A stretch of 64,000 nt of DNA, taken from NCBI GenBank assembly GCA_963791495.1, contig CAWBST010000027.1, positions 248,001 through 312,000 of the forward strand, written 5' to 3'. Shown one piece after another: positions 54,784 through 62,226 of the stretch; positions within the stretch are counted from its first letter, which is position 1; each line of letters begins with the position of its first letter. A program made the position numbers and the translations under genes. Source of the DNA: JAMXLO01 sp963791495 (lineage in GTDB: Bacteria; Pseudomonadota; Alphaproteobacteria; Acetobacterales; Acetobacteraceae). Below the pieces are notes generated by a model. It made no database searches. It saw only the letters and a list, made by a program, of their open reading frames with translations, and was not told where the DNA came from.

Positions 54784-55049
54784 GCGGTCCTGCGATCACC
54801 AACTTCCTGGCGGGGATGGTGACAGCCGGGTTCCTCGCCTGCGGGCTGTTCTTCGCCCGCTTCTGGCGACGCAGCGGGGATGTTCTGTTCCTGGCCTTCG
54901 CGGCCGCGTTCTGGCTGCTGGCGCTGAACGCCGCGCTGGTGACCTTCATGCCGGAGCCGGACGAGAGACGCGCCTGGTTCTACCTGCTGCGTGTGGCGGC
55001 ATTCCTGCTGATCGCCGTCGCCATCGTGCACAAGAACATAAAGGATTAG
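54780..55049 (+). CDS. DUF5985 family membrane protein (second copy)
   Basis: 89 aa, three helices with the same layout as the preceding gene (MVTAGFLACGLFFARFWRRS, LFLAFAAAFWLLALNAALV, LLRVAAFLLIAVAIVHKN). The tandem arrangement with four-base overlap suggests they form a heteromeric complex. The stop overlaps the convergent gshB stop by three bases. Confidence 0.76.
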   Translation: MSGPAITNFLAGMVTAGFLACGLFFARFWRRSGDVLFLAFAAAFWLLALNAALVTFMPEPDERRAWFYLLRVAAFLLIAVAIVHKNIKD

Positions 55050-56027
55050 CTGCCGCGTCTGGCCTCGATGCGGTCCCAGATCATCGCCTCGATGTTGATG
55101 CCGTCGAAGCGGTCGATCTCCTGGATGCCGGTGGGCGAGGTCACGTTGATCTCGGTGAGCCAGTCGCCGATCACGTCGATGCCGACAAAGATCATGCCCT
55201 GCTCGCGCAGCGTTGGTCCGATAGCGGCGCAGATCTCGCGGTCGCGCGCGGTGAGCGTGCATTTCTCCGGCCGGCCACCGACATGCATGTTCGAGCGCGC
55301 CTCGCCTTCCGCCGGCACGCGGTTCACCACCCCGACCGGCTCGCCATCGACCAGAATGATGCGCTTGTCGCCCTGCCGCACGGCGGGCTCGTAGCGCTGA
55401 AACATCAAGGGCTCGCGCGAGCGGGCGAAGTGCATTTCCAACAGCGCGGCGAGGTTCTCGTCGTCCGGCTTGATGCGGAACACGCCGGCCCCGCCGTTGC
55501 CGAACAGCGGCTTGACGATGATGTCGCGGTGTTCGAGGCGGAAGGAACGGATCGCCTCGAGATCCCAGGTGATCATGGTGGGCGGCATCAGCTCCGGGAA
55601 GTGCGTGACCAGCAGCTTCTCCGGCGCGTTGCGCACAGCGGCGGGGTCGTTCACCACCAGGGTCTTCGGATGGATGTGTTCGAGCAGGTGGGTGGCAGTG
55701 ATGTAGGCCATGTCGAAGGGCGGGTCCTGGCGCATCAGCACCACGTCCATCGTGCCGAGATCGAGCAGAGCGCTTTCGCCGAACGTGTAGTGGGCGCCGC
55801 GCTTGCGCTCGACCGAGACGAGGCGGGCGCGGGCTGACAGGCGTTCCTCGCGGTGTTCGCCCTGGCGCCTGACACCCTCGCGCAGCGCCATGTGGCGCAC
55901 CTCGTAGTGCCACAAGGTGTGGCCGCGCTTCTGGGCCTCCAGCATCAGGGCAAAGGTGGAGTCGGCGTCGATATTGATCGAACTCGATCGGGTCCATCTG
56001 GACCGCGACCTTGAGCTGGTGCGCCAT
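55046..56027 (-). pseudogene. gshB: Glutathione synthase (one frameshift)
   Basis: ATP-grasp enzyme joining gamma-glutamylcysteine and glycine. The start MAHQLKVAVQMDPIE is in one frame and INIDADSTFALMLEAQKRGH in the next; the break is at the AA of 55981-55982. The rest is intact: VLMRQDPPFDMAYITATHLLE, VKPLFGNGGAGVFRI, the GEVNRVP-like GEPVGVVNRVP and the metal site EINVTSPTGIQEIDR. Corrected length 326 aa. The ATG at 56027 has GGGAG upstream. An essential-type redox gene, so the shift is suspicious. Confidence 0.9.
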
Positions 56028-56366
56028 TGGGGGCTCCCGGGTTCGCTGGCGTGGTCTTCTCTATGGGGAGACGAAGCCGAAGGCCAGAGGCTGGATCGTG
56101 CAATCAAGCCTCCAGGGAACTATCGTGTCGGCATGCGGAGAGGCAATTCCGTAGCAATGCACGTCGCGTGCAGTCAGCAGCGGCAGCGCGATCAGTGGTG
56201 CATACAAGGCTGATTGCTCATCCCAGGTACCGCGCCATCACGCACGTCGTAGGCAACCCCTCGTCTCCACCACGCGGCAATGCTAGCAGTGGCGGAGACG
56301 GTTGGGCTGGCCACGCTTCATGGGCCGTCCACACCATCGGGTCATGGGGCATCGCGCTACCCGCAG
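56028..56366. other. Gene-free spacer
   Basis: About 340 bp between the start of gshB and the VapC remnant with no convincing coding region, RNA or strong repeat. It must include the gshB promoter. Nothing else I can support. Confidence 0.5.
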
Positions 56367-56537
56367 ATTGTCGTCGATCGGCGGCGCGCCGGTGCCCCGA
56401 TCGAAGCCTTCGACGCACTCATCGCGGCCACGGCACTGGTGGCCGGCGCCGCGGTTGCCACGCGCGACGTGGCGGGCTTCAAGGATTGCGGCCTCACGAT
56501 CATCAATCCTTGGGACGCGACAGGACAGACAGACTGA
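56367..56537 (+). pseudogene. VapC (PIN) toxin C-terminal fragment
   Basis: The segment VVDRRRAGAPIEAFDALIAA, then TALVAGAAVATRDVAGFKD and GLTIINPWDA, is the C-terminal third of a VapC toxin, including one acidic catalytic residue (FDALIAA) and the TRDVAGF strand. The sequence before it (LHGPSTPSGHGAS) is not PIN-like, and no antitoxin is beside it, so this is a decayed fragment. It is a second, unrelated TA scar in the window. Confidence 0.7.
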
Positions 56538-56555
56538 AGCCGAAACTTGCGTCGA

Positions 56556-58170
56556 TCAGGGTTCGCGGTCGATGACCAGGAAGCTAGGCCCCTTGTATGC
56601 CAGTGCACGGTGCAGCACGTCCGTGACGGCGCTTAGGTCGCTGATCTTCTCCGTGCGCGCACCGAGACCCGCGGCGATGCCCGCCACATCCACATCCGGA
56701 TCGGTGAAGTCCATGCCGACGAAGCGCGTCGCGTCGATCGTCGTTCCCATCGCATGGCACCAGAGATCCTTGAGCAGCCGGTACTCGTGGTTCACGAAGC
56801 AGACGAATATTGCCGGGATGTGGTACCTGGCCGCGGTCCAGAGCGCATGGATCGAGAACAGGCTGCCTCCGTCGCCGACGAAGCAGACGGCGTGTTTGCC
56901 GGTCGCAAGACCGATGCCGACGCCGAGCGGCATGGCCCAGCCAAGGCCGCCGCCGCGCGGCGAGAAATGCACGTTGCGGAAGCCGAGACGGACTGCCATG
57001 TCCTGCACGATCGCGTCCTCGGACGAGCCTTCGGTGATGATGTGGCTGTCGCGGTCGAGATCGCGCAGCACGCCGAGGATCAGCGCATCGCTCGGACGCT
57101 TGCCGGAAGTCGGATATTTCGCCTCGAGCGCCGCCACGTCCGCCGTCCGCACCACCACCGTGGCGGCTCCTCTTTCGGCCTCGAGTGTGCCTGCAATCGC
57201 CTCAAGAGTCGCGCGTACGTCGCCGAGCACCGCCATGTCGCAGGGAAAATCGAACCCGAGTTGGCTGGTCGCGGGCGCAATCTGAATGACCTGCAGATCG
57301 CCTGGCAGAGCCTGGCTGCCATCGTAGGTGAATGTGTCGACCTTCTCGCCGACCAGCAGCATCGTCTGGTAGCGGCTCAGGGTCTGATTGATCTCTCGGG
57401 TGGTCGGCGGGAGCTGGCCACGAAAGTTCGGATGCAAGGGATCGACCGTTCCCTGGACATGGAAGGGCGCGGCATAGATGTCTGCGCCAAGCACGGCCGC
57501 GATCCGGCCCAGCGCATCGAGGCCGTGGCCTGCGCCCACCGCATAATCCGCGACAATGGCCAGCTTTCCCAGTGTGACGACTGTCAGCGCACGCACGACA
57601 TCACCCACCGAGCGGGGCACAACATCCTCGATGATGCGCGTAGGCTTGAACGTGGTGTGCGCAGTTCGATCCAGCATGAAGTTCATCGGGATCGAGAGGA
57701 ACACCGGGCCGGTCGGCTGCAGTCGCGCCTGCAGGTAGCAGCGCTGGAGCGCCACCGTTAGATCATCGACGCTGGTCACTTCATAGGCGTACTTGGTCGC
57801 CGTCTCCGCGAGTCGCGTGTTGGGCGCACCCAGCACGGGATTGTGGATCAGGAAGCGCGAGTCCTGCTGGCCGTTGATGACGAGCATCGGCACGCCGGCC
57901 ATCAAGGCATTGCGCATGTTGAACATGCCGTTGGCGAGGCCGGGATACGTGTGCAGGCTGACGATGGACGGTTTGCCGGCGATGAGCGCATACCCTGCGG
58001 CAATGCCGACCGCGCTCGAACTCGTGCAGGGCGAGGATGTAGCTGGCCTGCGAGGCTGCCACAGCTGCGAGGAAGGTGGTCTCGGTCGTGCCCGGATTGC
58101 CGAACACGTAGGGAATTTCGAAGGTCCGCAGAAAGTCCCCGACAAGGTCACCACCCGTTCGTTCCGCCAT
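56556..58170 (-). pseudogene. Thiamine pyrophosphate-dependent decarboxylase/synthase (one frameshift)
   Basis: About 537 aa after correction, in the acetolactate synthase/benzoylformate decarboxylase superfamily. The N-terminus (GGDLVGDFLRTFEIPYVFGN) reaches the catalytic Glu of ILALHE, then shifts at the AA of 58019-58020 to SSAVGIAAGYALIAGKPSI. The TPP-binding motif is VGDGGSLFSIHAL, with the Asn of FVNHEYR completing GDG-X-N. The C-terminal half matches benzoylformate-decarboxylase-like enzymes. It lies upstream on the plus map of two molybdenum hydroxylase genes, which suggests an aromatic or alpha-keto-acid catabolic role. Confidence 0.87.
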
Positions 58171-58242
58171 GCTTTCCTCCCATCGCGCTCGCTGCGGTTA
58201 CGATCGCGACATCGTATGGCACCGATCGCAGTACGCCGGAAG

Positions 58243-60591
58243 CTAGCTCCGCGCCTGCCTTATTGCTGCGAGTACCCGCTGCGGTGTCAGGGGCGTCTCG
58301 TTCAACTCCGCTCCCAGCGGCCCAAGCGCGTCGCGCACTGCGTTGGCGATTGCGGCGGGCGGGGCGACGGCGCCGCCCTCGCCCATCCCCTTCATGCCGT
58401 ATTCGGTTGATGTCGCCGCGGTATGCAGATGCGCGATCTTGATCGACGGCAGCTCCTGGGCGCCGGGCATGTGATAGTCGAGCAGCGTCGCCGCGAGCGG
58501 CTGGCCCTGCGTGTCGTACGGAATCTCCTCGTGCAGCGCAGTGCCGATCCCCTGCACCACGCCGCCGCGGATCTGACCTTCGACCAGCATCGGGTTGACC
58601 ATCGTGCCGCAGTCCTCGGCGACAGCGAAATCGAGCAGCTCGACCACGCCGGTCTCAGGATCCACTGCAACCACAGCACCGTGCGTCGCGTACGAATAGA
58701 CGCCGGTGCTGATGCCTGGCTCGTAGGTCGCGGTCGCGTCGAGCAGCGGCTCCACGCCGGGCGGCAGTTCGTGCATCCGCAGATGCGCGATGGAGGCGAT
58801 CTCACCGATCGTCACGGAGCCTCGCGGTCCGTGCACCGCGCCGCCTTCGCAGCGCGCCTCTACCAGATCGCATTGCAGCAGATGAGCGCCGATGCGGCAC
58901 AGCTTGTCGCGCAGGATGCGGCTCGCGCGCGCCACCGCACCGCCCGACATGACCATGCTGCGCGAGGCAAAGGTGCCAAAGCCGAACGCGGTGCTTTCAG
59001 TATCGCCGTGCCGCACGGAGATGCGCGCCGGGTCGATGCCCAGTTCCTCACAGGCGATCTGCGACAGTGCCGTCTCCAGCCCCTGGCCGTGCGACTGGAT
59101 GCCGACCATCAGCACGACGCTGCCGTCGGTCAGGATGCGCGCGGTGCAGCTTTCGAAACCGGGAATGATCGCCGCACCGCGCGAGGCAAACTCGGCGGCG
59201 CCGTGCGCGGTCTGCTCGGTGAAGCTGGCGAAGCCGATGCCGATGAGCCGACCGTCCGGCTCGCCATGTCGTTGGCGTTCGCGGATCTGCGGCAGGTTCA
59301 GTTGCTCCGCGCACAGCCGCACGCTTTCGGCATAGTCGCCGTTGTCGTAGCGCATGCCGGCAATTGAGGTGTAGGGCATCTGCTCCGGCCGGATCATGTT
59401 GGCGATGCGCACATCGACCGGATCGCGGCCGACCGCGCGCGCGACCTCGTCGATCGTCCGCTCCACGGCGAAGCAGGCGCCGGGCCGGCCGACGCCACGA
59501 TACGGACCGAGCGGTGCCTTGTTTGTCGCGACCGTATAGGTGCGCGCTCGGTAGTGCGGAATCGCATAAGGACCCGGCAAAGAGCGCGCCGACATGTTGG
59601 CTTCCTGATAGGGACCCTGCGGCCACAGCCCATACGCGCCGGCATCGACGGTGATCTCGCAATCGATGCCGAGGATGCGGCCCTGTCGGTCGGCATAGGC
59701 GGTCACCCGATAATGATGATCGCGCGTATGTGCGGCAGTCAGGAGATGTTCATTGCGGGTCTCGATCCAGCGCACCGGGTGGTCGAGTTCCATCGCCAGT
59801 GCGGCGAGGATGATCTCTTCCGGATATAGCCTGGCCTTGGGCCCAAAGCCGCCGCCGACATCGGGCGCCACGACGCGGATGCGGCGTTCCTCGAGCCCAA
59901 GGATCTGGCCGAGCGCCACGCGCATCGTGTGCGGCGTCTGGGTCGACGCATACACGACGACCTCGTCGAGACGGTGGTCGCGACAGGCGAGCACGCCGCG
60001 GCACTCCATCGGTGCACCGGACTGCCGGTTCATGCGATATTCGCGGCTGACCGTGATATCGGCCGCCCGCATGGCGGCATCGATGTCGCCGCCGGCGATC
60101 GTCCGCTCGTGGAACAGGTTGTCGCCAAAGTATTCATGCACGAGGGCGGGACTGCTGTCGCGCGATGCAGGTGCATCGACCACCGCAACGAGCGGCCGGT
60201 AATCAACCTCGATGGAGGCAGCGAGATCCTCTGCTTCCGCGTGCGTCGGCGCGACGCAGGCAGCGATCGCCTCGCCGACATAGCGTACCTTGTCGGTCGC
60301 AAGCGGCGGCCACGGTGGCGAGCGGGCGCCGGCGGCCTGCGTTACCACCTGTATCGGCTTGATGCGCGGCAGATCGCCCGCGGTGAATACCCGGCCGCGC
60401 AATGCAGGGGGAACGGAGACAGAGTTGATGACGGCATGCGCGTGCGGACTGCGCAGGAACACGACCTCCTGGGTGCCGCGCAACGCAATGTCAGCGACGA
60501 ACTGGCCGCGGCCGCGCAGGTGGCGATCGTCCTCCTTGCGCAGCACCGATGCGCCGACCCCGTTGCGTTGACCGGAGTGCTCGTTCGCCAT
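58243..60591 (-). CDS. Xanthine dehydrogenase family molybdopterin-binding subunit (CoxL-like)
   Basis: 782 aa large subunit. N-terminal a/b-hammerhead domain (ASVLRKEDDRHLRGRGQFVADI, then VRYVGEAIAACVA). Mo-cofactor segments: APDVGGGFGPKARLYPEE, PYRGVGRPGACFAVER, and the catalytic Glu region MKGMGEGGAVAPPAA. The AYxCSFR loop of true CO dehydrogenases is absent (PYRGVGRPG), so this is a form II/general hydroxylase. ATG 60591 has GGGGAGG six bases upstream. No FAD or 2Fe-2S subunit gene is in the window. Confidence 0.92.
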   Translation of the reverse strand: MANEHSGQRNGVGASVLRKEDDRHLRGRGQFVADIALRGTQEVVFLRSPHAHAVINSVSVPPALRGRVFTAGDLPRIKPIQVVTQAAGARSPPWPPLATDKVRYVGEAIAACVAPTHAEAEDLAASIEVDYRPLVAVVDAPASRDSSPALVHEYFGDNLFHERTIAGGDIDAAMRAADITVSREYRMNRQSGAPMECRGVLACRDHRLDEVVVYASTQTPHTMRVALGQILGLEERRIRVVAPDVGGGFGPKARLYPEEIILAALAMELDHPVRWIETRNEHLLTAAHTRDHHYRVTAYADRQGRILGIDCEITVDAGAYGLWPQGPYQEANMSARSLPGPYAIPHYRARTYTVATNKAPLGPYRGVGRPGACFAVERTIDEVARAVGRDPVDVRIANMIRPEQMPYTSIAGMRYDNGDYAESVRLCAEQLNLPQIRERQRHGEPDGRLIGIGFASFTEQTAHGAAEFASRGAAIIPGFESCTARILTDGSVVLMVGIQSHGQGLETALSQIACEELGIDPARISVRHGDTESTAFGFGTFASRSMVMSGGAVARASRILRDKLCRIGAHLLQCDLVEARCEGGAVHGPRGSVTIGEIASIAHLRMHELPPGVEPLLDATATYEPGISTGVYSYATHGAVVAVDPETGVVELLDFAVAEDCGTMVNPMLVEGQIRGGVVQGIGTALHEEIPYDTQGQPLAATLLDYHMPGAQELPSIKIAHLHTAATSTEYGMKGMGEGGAVAPPAAIANAVRDALGPLGAELNETPLTPQRVLAAIRQARS

Positions 60592-60682
60592 AGCCGCCTC
60601 CCCAAAGCCGCGGACTTGATCGTTGAGCATGGGCTGTCGGAGGTCGGAAGACAACAATTCCGCTGCCGCGGAACAAGAAAGG

Positions 60683-61152
60683 TTTTAACGCAGATGAAGG
60701 CAGATGCACGCGGAACACGCAGATGGTCCGGTGCGGCTCATAGACCGCGGACTACGCGTTTGACCTCCAGGCGCGACTTGCCGAAATTAAGCAGCAGGCA
60801 GAGATGCAAGCCTGTCGCCTTGAGATAATTCGTGCATTGCATCCGATGCGCGTCGTCCAATGCTTTGACGGTCTTCAGTTCAACCAGAAGCACGTCCTCG
60901 ACCAGCAGGTCCGCAAAGTACTCGCCGACCAGCACGTCGTAGTAGTGCACCTTGACGCCACATTGCTGCACAACCCCGAGGCCGGCGGAACGCAACTCAT
61001 GCGCCAACGCATTCTCATAGACCTTTTCCAGGAATCCGGCCCCGAGCGTATTGAGCACAGTGAACGCGCAGCCGATCACACGCCCCGACAGATCGTTCAC
61101 CCTGTCACTATCTGCGTGCATCCGCGTGCATCTGCTTACATCTGCGTTTAAA
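60683..61152. mobile_element. Cassette with long terminal inverted repeats carrying a GxxExxY gene
   Basis: Left end 60683-60726 reads TTTTAACGCAGATG...GCAGATGCACGCGGA...CACGCAGATGG. The right end 61108-61152, inverted, reads TTTAAACGCAGATG...GCAGATGCACGCGGATG...CACGCAGATAG. The two agree at most positions over about 44 bp. Each repeats the unit CGCAGATG. They bracket a single small gene, and its ATG lies inside the right repeat. This resembles a small mobile cassette inserted between two catabolic genes; no transposase is inside. Confidence 0.65.
60738..61121 (-). CDS. GxxExxY family protein (PD-(D/E)XK nuclease-like)
   Basis: 127 aa. The name-giving motif is GAGFLEKVYENAL, and the putative nuclease residues D-x-E-x-K are in YFADLLVEDVLLVELKT. 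A C-terminal segment is HLCLLLNFGKSRLEVKRV, typical of the family. Biological role unknown; such genes are commonly embedded in repeats of the CGCAGATG type, as here. Its start codon lies in the right terminal repeat. Confidence 0.85.
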   Translation of the reverse strand: MHADSDRVNDLSGRVIGCAFTVLNTLGAGFLEKVYENALAHELRSAGLGVVQQCGVKVHYYDVLVGEYFADLLVEDVLLVELKTVKALDDAHRMQCTNYLKATGLHLCLLLNFGKSRLEVKRVVRGL

Positions 61153-61230
61153 TTCTTCCTTTGCGATGCTGCCGAGAGATAGTTGCCGAAGTATTGACGG
61201 GCCTGCAGGATGCGACAGGAGGCTTCTCAG

Positions 61231-62226
61231 ATGACCCGGATCAATGTCGCCATCCGTGTTCCGGTTGGCCGGCCGTTGCCAGACATCGCGGCATTCGTCG
61301 CACGCTGCGAGGACGCGGGATTCGATGGCGTGGGCATTCACGACCATCCGTCCAGCGGCCGCGACGCCTACCTGGCGCTTGCACTGGCGGCCCAGGCAAC
61401 ACAGCGCTTACGACTGTTCCCGGCCACTTCGAGCCCGCTGGTTCGGCATCCGCTCGTGCTCGCGTCGCTTGCGCACAGCCTTGAGGAGATCGCGCCAGGA
61501 CGCACGTGCCTCACCGTTGCGCCCGGCTTCATCTCGACGCGCAGTGTCGGGAAGCCCCGCGCCGGCGTCTCTTTCATGCGCGATGCGATCCGCGATCTCC
61601 ACCAGCTTCTCGCGGGCGAAGAGGTCGCGTTCGGCCCAACGACAACGCGCCTCAGGAACCGGAGTGCCACACCGACCCCGGTGTATCTGCTAGCGGCCGG
61701 ACCCCGCATGATCGAACTCGCGGGCGAAATGGCCGATGGCGCATTTCTCTTCGTCGGCCTGCATCCGGCTTCCATCCGCGCCGCATTGCGTCACCTCGAG
61801 GAAGGCGCCAACCGAGCCGGCCGCTCGCTGGCCGGCTTCCCGGTGGTGTTCGTGGTCACGCTCGGTCTCGGCCCCGATACAGAGATAGGAGCGCGATGGG
61901 TGCGAAGCTGGTTCGCGCCAGGTCAGCCGTTCCTCGCCTATCCAAGCACCTCGAATCTCCACTGGCTGGGCGAAGCCGGCATTGCGATCGAGGCAGCACA
62001 CGATCCCGCCGCCATCCCCGAAGACCGCGCACGGCAGATCGCCGATGCATTCGGACTGTTCGGCTCGCCGGAGCGTTGTGCGGAACGACTCCTGCGTGCG
62101 CGCGAGGAGGCCGGCGTTGACAACGTCTTCCTGTTCCCGGCGCATGATCTTGCAGGCGGCTACAACATGCCCGACGCCGAAGTGCAGGCCTTCGAGCGAA
62201 TCATTCGCCCGCGGCTCGGAGCCTAG
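61231..62226 (+). CDS. LLM-class flavin-dependent oxidoreductase
   Basis: 331 aa TIM-barrel oxidoreductase (luciferase-like). Visible: FVARCEDAGFDGVGIHDHP, LALAAQATQRLRLFPATSSP, GRTCLTVAPGF, and PVYLLAAGPRMIELAGEMAD. The spacing fits the F420/FMN-dependent 5,10-methylenetetrahydromethanopterin reductase-like subgroup. ATG 61231 has GGAGG ten bases upstream. It overlaps the convergent molybdenum-subunit gene by 26 bp. It may act in the same catabolic pathway as the hydroxylases. Confidence 0.9.
   Translation: MTRINVAIRVPVGRPLPDIAAFVARCEDAGFDGVGIHDHPSSGRDAYLALALAAQATQRLRLFPATSSPLVRHPLVLASLAHSLEEIAPGRTCLTVAPGFISTRSVGKPRAGVSFMRDAIRDLHQLLAGEEVAFGPTTTRLRNRSATPTPVYLLAAGPRMIELAGEMADGAFLFVGLHPASIRAALRHLEEGANRAGRSLAGFPVVFVVTLGLGPDTEIGARWVRSWFAPGQPFLAYPSTSNLHWLGEAGIAIEAAHDPAAIPEDRARQIADAFGLFGSPERCAERLLRAREEAGVDNVFLFPAHDLAGGYNMPDAEVQAFERIIRPRLGA

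Noticed and set aside
56280..56537. A complete VapC toxin gene
   Set aside because: Only the C-terminal third resembles PIN domains, and the catalytic N-terminus and the antitoxin are absent.
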